A stretch of 53,399 nucleotides of DNA, taken from the NCBI RefSeq assembly GCF_019396355.1, contig NZ_JAHKRK010000029.1, positions 1 through 53,399 on the forward strand, in the 5' to 3' direction. The DNA comes from Pseudonocardia nigra. GTDB taxonomy: Bacteria > Actinomycetota > Actinomycetes > Mycobacteriales > Pseudonocardiaceae. Position numbers and translations under genes: made by a program. How positions within the stretch are numbered: position 1 is the stretch's first letter; the number at the start of each line of letters is the position of its first letter. The notes beneath the pieces were generated by a model. That model searched no databases. It worked only from the letters and a program-made list of their open reading frames with translations, and was not told the origin of the DNA. Shown here in pieces: positions 43,090 to 52,229 of this stretch.

Positions 43090-44390
43090 ATGTCCGACAG
43101 CCCGGCCGCCACCGCGTACCGCCACCTGCAGGCGGCGGTCGACGAACTGTGTGCGGCCGCGGAATCGTCGATGGCCACCGATGGCGAGTTGTTGTCGGTG
43201 CTCACGCTCGCTGAGGGTCTTTCCCGACGACTGGATCATCTGGCCGTCTCGACCGTGGCGACGTTGCAGCGGCGGGGGACGTTCGCCGAGCGCGGCTACA
43301 AGAAGCCCGAAGGTGCGCTGGCCGACCTGCTGGGCTGGGAGTGGTTCGAGGCCCGCCGCCGCGTGACGGCCGCCGAACACACCTGTGAGCGGGTCGAGCT
43401 GGACGGCACCGTGCTCGAGGCGAAGCTTCCCGCCATCGGGAAGGCGTTCGCGGCCGGGCAGGCGAGCCTGCGCCACGTCGACGTGATCATCACCCTGCTC
43501 GCCACCCCCGCCGCCGGCCGACTCAGCGAGGACCAGCGGGCCGGCGTCGAGGAAGAACTCGCCGCCCGCGCCGCCGACTACACCCCCGCCCAACTGCGCA
43601 CCTACGGCAAGGACCTGATCGACCGACTCGACCAGGACGGCCCCGAACCCGACGACCGCCCGCACGTGCCGGTCAACACCCTGCAGGTCCGGCGGTTCCG
43701 CGACCGACCCGGCGGCGAACTCAAAGGCGTGTTCGAGGACGCGGCCATGTTCGACACCATCGCCACCCTCCTCGACGCGAAATCCAAGCCCCTCGACAAG
43801 GACGACCGCCGGGGTGCGGAGCGGCGGCAGGCCGACGCACTCGCGGACATCTGCGGCTACGTCCTCGACCACGGCGACGTCCCCGACACCGGTGGCCGTC
43901 GGCCGCACCTCAACGTGCTCATCCGCCTCGAGGACCTCGAAGACCGCGCCCGGTCGGCGATGCTCGACTTCGGCGGCACCCTCACCCCCGAATCGCTGCG
44001 GATGCTCGCCTGCGACGCCGGCGTGATCCCGATCGTGCTGAACGGCGCCGGGCAGCCGCTCGACGTGGGACGGTCCACCCGCACCATTCCGGACGGACTC
44101 CGGCGGGCAGTGACCGCCCGGGACCGGGGATGCGCGCACCCGGGCTGTGACCGAACCCGTCATGGTGCGAAATTCACCACGTCCTCGAATGGGAGCACGA
44201 CGGGCACACCGAGCTGGACAACCTGGTGATGTTGTGCAGAATGCACCACCGGTTGATCCATCATTCCGGGTGGATCGTGCGGATCGCGGACGGACGGCCG
44301 GAGTTCATCCCACCGAAGTGGATCGACCCGGAGCAGACACCCCGTCGGAATCCACGCCCCGGGCCCGGCGCCGAGGGGCGAACCCGGTAG
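43090..44390 (+). pseudogene. DUF222/HNH endonuclease (13E12-like), frameshifted in the HNH motif
   Basis: The frame from ATG 43090 encodes a DUF222 domain (LSRRLDHLAVSTVATLQRRG, YKKPEGALADLLGW, PHLNVLIRLEDLEDR) and begins the HNH region (RDRGCAHPGCDRT). It then ends at 44229 with an unfamiliar tail. In the next frame from about 44158 the expected HNH sequence continues: SWCEIHHVLEWEHDG, LDNLVMLCRMHHRLIHHSGW, stopping at 44390. One missing C in ACCCG (44155-44159) explains it. HNH enzymes cut DNA with a metal ion; as read, the catalytic His residues would be lost. An SOS box precedes the gene. Confidence 0.8.
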
Positions 44391-44552
44391 GGGAAACCCG
44401 ACGTGCCCGCGGGGGAGAACGCCCTCGGATGCGGGTGTTCTCCGCTCCCGTCCGGGTGTGCACACCATCGTTCCGCGCCATGTCCCGCCGCACTCTCTAA
44501 GCAATCGAACGGGAGGGCGGCAGCCGGGTCTGCTGCTGATGAGGGAGTCATC

Positions 44553-45539
44553 ATGCCGGTGATCTCGGTCCCCCAGGACTTCAACGAGGACGATCTCTAC
44601 GTCGACCTGTTGCCGATCTTCGGGCACCCGCTGTTCCTGAAGTGCGAGGGCTTCAACTTCGCGGGCTCCGTCAAGCTGAAGGCCGCGTCCGAGATGGTCG
44701 AGGCCGCCGAGCGCGACGGTCTCCTGCGGCCGGGCTCGATCCTGGTCGAGTCCTCGTCGGGGAACCTGGGCGTGGCGCTGAGCATGATCGCGGCGAGCAA
44801 GGGCTACGGCTTCCTGTGCGTCACCGACCCCCGCTGCAACCTCGCGACCCGGCGGCTCATGGAGGCGCTCGGCAGCACGGTGCACACGGTGACCGAGCCC
44901 GACCCGGTCGGCGGCTTCCTCGCCGCGCGGATCGAGTACGTGCGTGCGCTGTCTGCCTCCGACGACCGGTACGTGTGGCTCAACCAGTACTCCAACCCGG
45001 GCAACTGGAAGGCGCACTACGGCACGACGGCGCCGGCCATCGCGCGCCAGTTCCCCGGGCTGGACGTGCTGTTCGTCGGGGCCGGCACCACCGGCACCCT
45101 GATGGGCTGCGCCCGCTACTTCCGCGAGTGGCACCCGTCGGTGCGGATCGTCGCCGTCGACACCGTCGGCTCGGTGAGCTTCGGCGGCCCGCCGGCGCGC
45201 CGGATGATCCCCGGGCTGGGCATGAACGTCCGCCCGCCGCTGCTGGACGAGTCCTACGTCGACGAGGTGGTGCGCGTCGAGGAGCCGGACACCATCCGGA
45301 CCTGCCACCGCATGGCCCGGCGCGGGTTCCTGTTCGGCGGCTCCACGGGCACGGTCGTCAGCGGCGCGATGAGCTGGCTGGCCCGGCACGACTCCCGCGA
45401 CCTCACCACGGTGGCCATCGCCCCCGACCTCGGCGAGCGCTACCTCGACACCGTCTATCAGACCAACTGGCTGCACGACCTCTACGGCGAGGACGTGCTC
45501 GGCTCGGACGAGCTGAGCGATGTCCCCCGGGCAGCCTGA
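44553..45539 (+). CDS. sbnA: SbnA-type 2,3-diaminopropionate biosynthesis enzyme
   Basis: ATG 44553 follows GAGGGAG. The 328-residue PLP enzyme is of the cysteine-synthase fold, with the PLP lysine region CEGFNFAGSVKLKAASEM, the substrate loop ESSSGNLGVALS and the phosphate-binding GAGTTGTLMG. These features, and the SbnB-like gene at the end of the locus, identify SbnA-type N-(2-amino-2-carboxyethyl)-L-glutamate synthase, which joins O-phosphoserine and glutamate. With SbnB it makes L-2,3-diaminopropionate. It is the first gene of the peptide locus; the next starts 14 bases after its stop. Confidence 0.85.
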   Translation: MPVISVPQDFNEDDLYVDLLPIFGHPLFLKCEGFNFAGSVKLKAASEMVEAAERDGLLRPGSILVESSSGNLGVALSMIAASKGYGFLCVTDPRCNLATRRLMEALGSTVHTVTEPDPVGGFLAARIEYVRALSASDDRYVWLNQYSNPGNWKAHYGTTAPAIARQFPGLDVLFVGAGTTGTLMGCARYFREWHPSVRIVAVDTVGSVSFGGPPARRMIPGLGMNVRPPLLDESYVDEVVRVEEPDTIRTCHRMARRGFLFGGSTGTVVSGAMSWLARHDSRDLTTVAIAPDLGERYLDTVYQTNWLHDLYGEDVLGSDELSDVPRAA

Positions 45540-45552
45540 ACGGGAGTACGTG

Positions 45553-48500
45553 ATGAGCACCCTGCAGCTCGACGCACCGCCCGTGCCGCTCTCCGAGCTG
45601 GTCCTCGTCGACCAGCACGAGGCTCAGGGCCGGCGGGTGCGCCAGGACGAGCGCCTGGACCACCTGTTCGAGGAGAGCTGTGACTGGGTTCGGACCTATG
45701 GCCGCGCCGGCCAGCTCGCGGTGGACTCCGACGAGCTGTCGCTGACCTACGACGAGCTGGACGCCCGGGCCAACCGGCTGGCCCGCTACCTGCGCCTGCA
45801 CGGCGCGGGCGCAGGCGACCGGATCGCTCTGCTGTTCGAACGCCCCACCGACTCCTACGTGGCGATGCTGGCCGTGCTGAAGATCGGCGCCGCGTACGTG
45901 CCGCTGGACGTCAGCTTCGCGCCGGACCGGATGGCCTACATCGTCGAGGACGCCCGGGTGCGCACGGTGCTGTCGATGTCGCCGGTGGCCGACCGGGTCG
46001 GGCGGATCGACCTGCTCACCGCGGCCGGCGCCGAGCTGGTGTTCCTCGACCAGGCGGCTCCGCTGATCGACGAGCAGAACTCGCGCCGGCTCATCGACGC
46101 CGAGCGGGGGGTCCTGGACGACCAGCTCGCCTTCCTCATCTACCCGGCCGTCGCCGACGGGCGGCCCCACGGGGTGGCCGTCGACCACGCCAGCATCTGC
46201 AACTTCGTCAAGGTCGCCGCCGAGGTGTACGGGATCCGGCCGCGGGACCGCGTCTACCAGGCGCTGTCGATCGCGTTCGACTTCTCCGTCGAGGAGATCT
46301 GGGTTCCGTGGGTCCGCGGCGCCACCCTGGTGCCCAAGCCCGCCGGGGCGGGCCTGCAGGGCCGGGACCTGCACGCGTTCCTCACCAGCCGACGGGTCTC
46401 GGCCATGTGCTGCGTGCCGAGCGTGCTGGCCACCCTCGAGGACGACCTGCCCGGCCTGCGGTTCCTGCTGGTGGCCGGCCAGGCCTGCCCCCCGGAGCTG
46501 GTCGCCCGCTGGCACCGGCCCGGCCGCCGGTTCCTGGGCGTCTACGGCCCCACCGAGGCCACGGTCACCGCCGCCTGGACCGAGCTGCGCCCGGACAAGC
46601 CGCCGACCGTCGGCGTGCCGCTGCCCACCTACAGCACCGTCATCCTCGACGTCGACGACCCGTACCGCGCGCTGCCGCACGGCGAGATCGGCGAGATCGG
46701 GATCGCGGGAATCGGGCTGTCCTGCGGCTACCTCAACCGCGCCGACCTCACCGAGAAGGCGTTCATCCCGGACTTCCTGGGCATCCCGGCGAACCCGTCC
46801 GGGCGGATCTACCGCACCGGCGACCTCGGCCGGGTCAACGGCGCCGGGGAGATCGAGCACCACGGGCGGATCGACCTGCAGGACCCGATGCGCGGCTACC
46901 GGGTCGAGCTGGCCGAGATCGAGTCGCTGCTGCTGCGGGTGCCCGAGATCGCCCAGGCCATCGTCGCCGCGCCCGCCCCCGCCGCGTACGCCGACCCGAC
47001 CACCGGCGCCGAGCAGGCGCTCGCCGAGGTGCTCGCCGACGTCCTGAAGATCGAGCGGGTCTCGGTCGGCAGCCACTTCTTCGCTGATCTGGGCGCCGAC
47101 TCGATGATCATGGCGCAGTTCTGCGCGCGGGTGCGGAAGCGGGCGGACCTGCCGTCCGTGTCGATGAAGGACATCTACCGCAACCCGACGATCAGGGGGC
47201 TCGCGACGGCGCTCGCGGAGCCCGCGCCCGCCCTGCTGGAGCAGAACCTCGCCGAGGTGCTCGCCGACATCATGCGCACCGAGCAGGTGGCGGCCGGCAG
47301 CCACTTCTTCGAAGACCTCGGTGCCGACTCGATGGTGATGGCGCAGTTCTGTGCGCGGGTGCGGAAGCGGGCGGACCTGCCGTCGGTGTCGATGAAGGAC
47401 ATCTACCGCAACCCGACGATCAAGGGCCTGGCGACGGCGCTCGGCGAGCCCGCGCCCGCGCCCGTCGCGCCGGCGCCTGCGCCCGCGCCGTCGGTGGAGA
47501 CGACGCCCCCGGTCGGCACGCCGCGCTACGTCCTGTGCGGTGCGTTGCAGCTCCTGGCGCTGCTCGGGTACCCCGCCCTCACTGCGCTCGTCGCCGTCCG
47601 CGGCATCGAGTGGATCGTCGCCGGCACGGGTGCGCTCGAGGTCTACCTGCGGTCGGTGCTGTTCGCCGGCGCGAGTTTCCTGGGCCTCTGCCTCCTACCT
47701 GTCCTGGCGAAGTGGCTGCTCGTCGGCCGGTGGAAGCCCCGGCAGATCCGCGTCTGGAGCATGACCTACCTGCGCTTCTGGTTCGTCAAGTTCCTCATCC
47801 GGACGAGCCCGCTCGTGCTGTTCGTCGGTTCACCGCTCTACCTGCTCTACCTCAGGGCGCTCGGGGCGAAGGTCGGGCGTGGGGCCGCCGTCTTCTCCCC
47901 GCACGTGCCCGTGTGCACCGACCTGTTGACCATCGGCGAGGGCACGGTCATCCGCAAGGACTCGTTCTTCTCCGGCTACCGCGCACACGACGGTCTGATC
48001 CAGACGGGCGCCGTCACCCTCGGCCGGAACGTGGTCGTCGGCGAGGCGACGGTGCTCGACATCGGGACCTCGGTTGGCGACGACGCCCAGCTCGGCCACA
48101 GCTCCTCGCTGCACGCGGGACAGGCCGTCCCCGCCGGCGAGTGCTGGCACGGCTCACCCGCGCAGCGGACCGAGGTGAACTACCGGACCGTCGAGCCCGC
48201 CCGCTGCGGCGCGCTGCGGAAGGTCGCCTACTCCGCCGTCCAGCTGCTGAACGTGCTGCTGTACCTGCCGCTGGTGCTCGGCAGCGCGATCCTCCTGCTC
48301 GCTCGGGTCCCCCAGGTCCCGGAGCTGATCGGGCCCGGGCCGCTGGCCTTCACGGACTGGCGGTTCTACCTCCAGGCCGTGGCGGTCTCCTACTGGCTCT
48401 TCCTCGGCTCGCTGCTCGTCGGTCTCCTCGTCGTGGTCACGGTTCCGCGCGCGCTCGCCCTGCTCGTGCGGCCGGACACGGTCCATCCGCTGTACGGCAT

Positions 48501-49644
48501 CGGCTACTGGGCCCACCGGGCGATCGGACGCATGACGAACGTCAAGTTCTTCACGGAACTGTTCGGCGACAGCTCCTACATCGTCGGGTTCCTGCGCAGC
48601 ATCGGATACCGGCTCTCCCCGGTCGAGCAGACCGGGTCGAACTTCGGGATGGCGGTGAAGCACGACAACCCGTTCCTGAGCTCGGTCGGTACGGGAACCG
48701 TGGTCGCCGACGGGCTGTCGTTCGTCAACGCGGACTTTTCCAACACATCGTTCCAGGTGTCCCGGGTGTCGATCGGCCGGCGCAACTTCCTCGGCAACAA
48801 CATCGCCTATCCCGCGGGCGGCCGGACCGGCGACAACTGCCTGCTCGCCACGAAGGTCATGGTTCCGCTCGACGGCGAGATCCGGGAGGGCGTCGGACTG
48901 CTGGGCTCGCCCTGCTTCGAGATCCCGCGAACGGTCGAGCGTGACAACAGTTTCGAGCTGGACGACCCGGCCGAGCTGCGCCGCCGCCTCGGGGACAAGA
49001 ACGCGCACAACGTGGCCACCATCGCGCTGCGGCTGCTGACGCGGTGGGTCTACACGCTCGGTCTCACCGTGCTCGCCATGGTCGCCGGCGACCTGTACCA
49101 CGCGTGGGGCGCGGCGGTGATCATCCTGGCAGGCGGCCTGCTCCCGCTGGTCAGCGTCGGGTACTTCGTGCTGGTCGAGCGGGCCGTCACCGGCCTCAAG
49201 GCCCTGGTGCCGCAGGGCTGCTCGATCTACGACCGCGCCTTCTGGCGGCACGAGCGCTACTGGAAGGTGCCGTTCACCCAGTACATGCAGGCCTTCAACG
49301 GCACCCCGATCAAGAACGTGATCTGGCGGCTGCTCGGTGTGCGGATCGGGCGTCGGGTCTTCGACGACGGGGCCTTCGTCACCGAGAAGTCGTTCATCAC
49401 GATCGGTGCGGGTTGCACGCTCAACGCGGGCACGGTCCTCCAGGCGCATTCGCAGGAGGACGGCGCGTTCAAGTCCAATCTCATCACGATCGGTGCGGGC
49501 TGCACGATCGGTGTCAACGCCTTCGTCCACTACGGCGTGACGATCGGCGACGGCGCGGTGCTCGCGCCCGATTCCTTCCTCATGAAGGGCGAGGAAGTCC
49601 CGCCGGGCGAGCGGTGGGGCGGAAACCCCGCCCGGGAGATGTGA
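45553..49644 (+). CDS. Pls/PosA-type membrane peptide synthetase with damaged A domain and tandem PCPs
   Basis: ATG 45553 follows GGGAG (45542-45546) and is preferred over ATG 45520. The 1363-residue protein has an adenylation domain with A2, A4 (FDFS), A5 (YGPTEATV) and A7 (YRTGDLGRV). Motif A3 reads LIYPAVADGRPHGV, A8 has QDPMRGYRVELAEIE, and the C-terminal subdomain with the A10 Lys is absent. Two carrier domains follow, with Ser517 and Ser593. After them come pairs of transmembrane helices alternating with left-handed beta-helix-like domains (GEGTVIRKDSFFSGY, NFLGNNIAYPAGG, ITIGAGCTIGVNAFVH). This is the Pls/PosA C-terminal architecture of poly-amino-acid synthetases such as epsilon-polylysine synthetase. 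Confidence 0.85.
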   Translation: MSTLQLDAPPVPLSELVLVDQHEAQGRRVRQDERLDHLFEESCDWVRTYGRAGQLAVDSDELSLTYDELDARANRLARYLRLHGAGAGDRIALLFERPTDSYVAMLAVLKIGAAYVPLDVSFAPDRMAYIVEDARVRTVLSMSPVADRVGRIDLLTAAGAELVFLDQAAPLIDEQNSRRLIDAERGVLDDQLAFLIYPAVADGRPHGVAVDHASICNFVKVAAEVYGIRPRDRVYQALSIAFDFSVEEIWVPWVRGATLVPKPAGAGLQGRDLHAFLTSRRVSAMCCVPSVLATLEDDLPGLRFLLVAGQACPPELVARWHRPGRRFLGVYGPTEATVTAAWTELRPDKPPTVGVPLPTYSTVILDVDDPYRALPHGEIGEIGIAGIGLSCGYLNRADLTEKAFIPDFLGIPANPSGRIYRTGDLGRVNGAGEIEHHGRIDLQDPMRGYRVELAEIESLLLRVPEIAQAIVAAPAPAAYADPTTGAEQALAEVLADVLKIERVSVGSHFFADLGADSMIMAQFCARVRKRADLPSVSMKDIYRNPTIRGLATALAEPAPALLEQNLAEVLADIMRTEQVAAGSHFFEDLGADSMVMAQFCARVRKRADLPSVSMKDIYRNPTIKGLATALGEPAPAPVAPAPAPAPSVETTPPVGTPRYVLCGALQLLALLGYPALTALVAVRGIEWIVAGTGALEVYLRSVLFAGASFLGLCLLPVLAKWLLVGRWKPRQIRVWSMTYLRFWFVKFLIRTSPLVLFVGSPLYLLYLRALGAKVGRGAAVFSPHVPVCTDLLTIGEGTVIRKDSFFSGYRAHDGLIQTGAVTLGRNVVVGEATVLDIGTSVGDDAQLGHSSSLHAGQAVPAGECWHGSPAQRTEVNYRTVEPARCGALRKVAYSAVQLLNVLLYLPLVLGSAILLLARVPQVPELIGPGPLAFTDWRFYLQAVAVSYWLFLGSLLVGLLVVVTVPRALALLVRPDTVHPLYGIGYWAHRAIGRMTNVKFFTELFGDSSYIVGFLRSIGYRLSPVEQTGSNFGMAVKHDNPFLSSVGTGTVVADGLSFVNADFSNTSFQVSRVSIGRRNFLGNNIAYPAGGRTGDNCLLATKVMVPLDGEIREGVGLLGSPCFEIPRTVERDNSFELDDPAELRRRLGDKNAHNVATIALRLLTRWVYTLGLTVLAMVAGDLYHAWGAAVIILAGGLLPLVSVGYFVLVERAVTGLKALVPQGCSIYDRAFWRHERYWKVPFTQYMQAFNGTPIKNVIWRLLGVRIGRRVFDDGAFVTEKSFITIGAGCTLNAGTVLQAHSQEDGAFKSNLITIGAGCTIGVNAFVHYGVTIGDGAVLAPDSFLMKGEEVPPGERWGGNPAREM
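47011..47466 (+). repeat. Tandem 228-bp duplication of the carrier-protein domain
   Basis: Copy 1 (47011-47238) and copy 2 (47239-47466) encode the two PCP domains and are nearly identical over long stretches, especially from GATGGCGCAGTTCTG onward. The 76-residue spacing between the active-site Ser codons equals the repeat period. The close identity suggests recent duplication or gene conversion. Confidence 0.85.
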
Positions 49645-49645
49645 C

Positions 49646-52174
49646 ATGACCACGACCGACGACGTCATTGCGACGAGCGAAAAGGACATTCAGATGGACG
49701 TTCCGACGATTGCCGATCGCGAGTTCTGGCGCGACACGCTCGTCGCCGGCGGCGGCACCGCGATTCCCCGGTGGGCGGCTGCCCCGGTGCCGGGTGTGGA
49801 GGTGCACGATGCGCCGATCCCCGCCGGCGACGTGGCCGAGCTGCGTCGGTGGGCGGGCGAGGGGGTGCCGCTGAGCGCGGTGCTGCTGGCCGCGCACCTG
49901 AAGGTGCTCGCCGCGGTGACGGGGGAGCGCGAGGTCGTCGTCGGCCTCCACGTGGCGGACGCGGGTCCGTTGCCGTGCCGGCTGACGGTGGCGGGCGGCT
50001 CGTGGCGGGCCCTGGTGCTGGCCGCTGCCCGGATCGAGGCCGGGGTGCTGGCGCACCGGGCCGTCGCCGTCGAGGAGCTGCGGCGGGAGCTGGGCGTGCC
50101 CGGGCCGTCGTACGAGAGCGTGCTCGACCCGACCGGGGAGGAGGGCGGCGACCTCGCCGCGGGCGTCGTGCTGCGGGTGGGCGTCGTCGGGGACGGCGGG
50201 CGGCTCACGCTCCGGCTGTGGTACCGCACCGACGCGCTCGACGCGGTCGCCGCGGCCCGGATCGCCGGCTACCACCTCGCCGCGCTCGCGCTGATCGCGG
50301 CCGATCCGGACGCCGAGCACGGGCGGCAGAGCCTGCTGTCGGCCGAGGAGCTCCGCTTCCAGCTCGACGGGCTCGCCGGTCCGTGCCGGGAGCTGCCCGA
50401 CCGCCGGTTCCACGAGCTGTTCGAGGACCAGGTGCGGGCGCACCCGGACGCGGTCGCCGCTGTGCACGGGGACCGCGAGTGGACGTACCGCGAGCTCAAC
50501 TCCCGGGCGAACCGCCTGGCGCGGGCGCTGCTCACGCGGGGGCTGGACCGCGAGGGCGTGGTCGCGGTCGTGGCCGAGCGGAACCTGGACTGGATGGCGG
50601 CCGTCATCGCGGTCTTCAAGGCCGGTGGCGTCTACCTGCCGATCGAGCCGCACTTCCCCGCCCACCGGATCGCCACCACGCTCGGCCGGGCCGGGTGCCG
50701 GCTGGTGCTGACCGAGACCGGCAGCACCGCCACGCTCGACGCGGCCCTCGATGCGCTGCCCGCGGTACAGAAGCTCGACGTGGACACCGCCTACGCCGAG
50801 GGCCACGCGGACGGCGACCCGGGCGTCGCGGTGGCGGGGGACCAGCTGGCCTACATCTACTTCACCTCCGGCTCCACCGGCGAGCCGAAGGGGGCGATGT
50901 GCGAGCACGCGGGCATGCTCAACCACCTCTACGCCAAGATCGATGACCTGCGGATCGGCGAGGGCGCGGTCGTCGCGCAGACCGCGCCGCAGTGCTTCGA
51001 CATCTCGCTGTGGCAGCTCGTGTCGGCGCTGTTGGTCGGCGGTCGGACCGTGCTGGTCGAGCAGAGCACGATCCTGGACGTCGAGCGGTTCGTCGACACG
51101 ATCGCCGAGAAGCGGGTCGCGGTGCTGCAGGTCGTGCCGTCCTACCTCGAGGTCGTGCTGTCGTACCTGGAGCAGCACCCGCGGGCGCTGCCGGACCTGC
51201 GGTACGTCTCGGCCACCGGCGAGGCGCTGAAGCGGGAGCTCATCCAGCGCTGGTTCGCGACCGCGCCCGGTGTTCCGCTGGTCAACGCCTACGGGCTGAC
51301 CGAGACCTCCGACGACACCAACCACGAGGTCATGCACCGGGCGCCCGAGGGTGATCGGGTGCCGCTGGGACCGCCCATCCCGAACGTGCACGTGTACGTG
51401 GTCGACGAGCACCTGTCGCCGGTCCCGCTGGGCGCCCCCGGCCTGATCGCCTTCTCCGGGGTCTGCGTCGGCCGCGGATACGTCAACGACCCCGACCGGA
51501 CTCGGGAGGCCTACCTGGCCGACCCGCACCGCGAGGGCGAGCGGCTCTACCTCGGCGGCGACTACGGCCGCTGGCGGCCCGACGGCAAGCTGGAGTTCCT
51601 CGGCCGCCGCGACAACCAGGTCAAGGTGTCCGGTTTCCGCATCGAGATCGGCGAGATCGAGAACACCCTGCTGCGGGTGCCCGGGGTCCGCGACGGCGCG
51701 GTGGTGGTGGCCGGGACCGACCAGGGCGCGCACCTGGTGGCCTTCTACTCCGCGCCCCGCCCGCTCGAGACCGAAGTGCTGCGGGACCGGCTGGTGGCGG
51801 CGCTGCCCGCTTACATGGTCCCGGCCGCGTTCCACCGGCGGGAGAGCCTGCCGCTGACCGCCAACGGCAAGATCGACAAGAAGGCGCTCACCGGGCTCGC
51901 CGCCGAGCTCGCGGTCGTCGAGGACGACCACCAGGCGCCGGCCACGCCGACCGAGCGGCGGCTGGCGGCGGCGTGGGCGGGCGGTGCTGGGCGTCCCGCA
52001 GGACCAGATCGGCCGCTCGGACCACTTCTTCGACCGCGGCGGCACCTCGCTGTCCGCCGTGAAGCTCGCGATCGCTCTCAAGCGCGCTGTGTCGCTCCCC
52101 GATCTCACCGGCCACCCCGTCCTCGCCGACCTGGCCGCACTCCTCGACAGCAGGGGCGAGCTGCCCCCTGCTGA
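49646..52174 (+). CDS. NRPS with partial condensation-like domain, intact A domain and (frameshifted) PCP
   Basis: ATG 49646 comes one base after the preceding stop. Residues about 20-245 resemble the C-terminal half of a condensation domain but have no HHxxxDG. The adenylation domain (about 250-760) has A3 YFTSGSTGEPKGAMCEH, A4 QCFDISLWQL, A5 NAYGLTETSDD, A7 and A8 (GRRDNQVKVSGFRIEIGEIE), and A10 LTANGKIDKKAL. It should activate an amino acid and load a carrier. The frame then shifts near 51979: the last 65 residues to 52174 are unrelated, while the PCP continues in the next frame. Substrate specificity is not deduced. Confidence 0.85.
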   Translation: MTTTDDVIATSEKDIQMDVPTIADREFWRDTLVAGGGTAIPRWAAAPVPGVEVHDAPIPAGDVAELRRWAGEGVPLSAVLLAAHLKVLAAVTGEREVVVGLHVADAGPLPCRLTVAGGSWRALVLAAARIEAGVLAHRAVAVEELRRELGVPGPSYESVLDPTGEEGGDLAAGVVLRVGVVGDGGRLTLRLWYRTDALDAVAAARIAGYHLAALALIAADPDAEHGRQSLLSAEELRFQLDGLAGPCRELPDRRFHELFEDQVRAHPDAVAAVHGDREWTYRELNSRANRLARALLTRGLDREGVVAVVAERNLDWMAAVIAVFKAGGVYLPIEPHFPAHRIATTLGRAGCRLVLTETGSTATLDAALDALPAVQKLDVDTAYAEGHADGDPGVAVAGDQLAYIYFTSGSTGEPKGAMCEHAGMLNHLYAKIDDLRIGEGAVVAQTAPQCFDISLWQLVSALLVGGRTVLVEQSTILDVERFVDTIAEKRVAVLQVVPSYLEVVLSYLEQHPRALPDLRYVSATGEALKRELIQRWFATAPGVPLVNAYGLTETSDDTNHEVMHRAPEGDRVPLGPPIPNVHVYVVDEHLSPVPLGAPGLIAFSGVCVGRGYVNDPDRTREAYLADPHREGERLYLGGDYGRWRPDGKLEFLGRRDNQVKVSGFRIEIGEIENTLLRVPGVRDGAVVVAGTDQGAHLVAFYSAPRPLETEVLRDRLVAALPAYMVPAAFHRRESLPLTANGKIDKKALTGLAAELAVVEDDHQAPATPTERRLAAAWAGGAGRPAGPDRPLGPLLRPRRHLAVRREARDRSQARCVAPRSHRPPRPRRPGRTPRQQGRAAPC

Positions 52175-52217
52175 CCTGTCCTCCGTCGGCGGCACCTGCG
52201 GTGTCGCGCGTCCCTGA
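51984..52217 (+). pseudogene. PCP domain of the NRPS in a shifted frame
   Basis: From 51984 the frame reads LGVPQDQIGRSDHFFDRGGTSLSAVKLAIAL, a standard carrier domain with the phosphopantetheine Ser in GGTSLSA, and stops at 52217. Deleting one G in the GGG at 51979-51981 joins it to the A domain as LAAAWAAVLGVPQDQ. It is therefore the true C-terminus of the 49646 protein. Confidence 0.8.
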
Positions 52218-52229
52218 AAGGAGTCCGAC

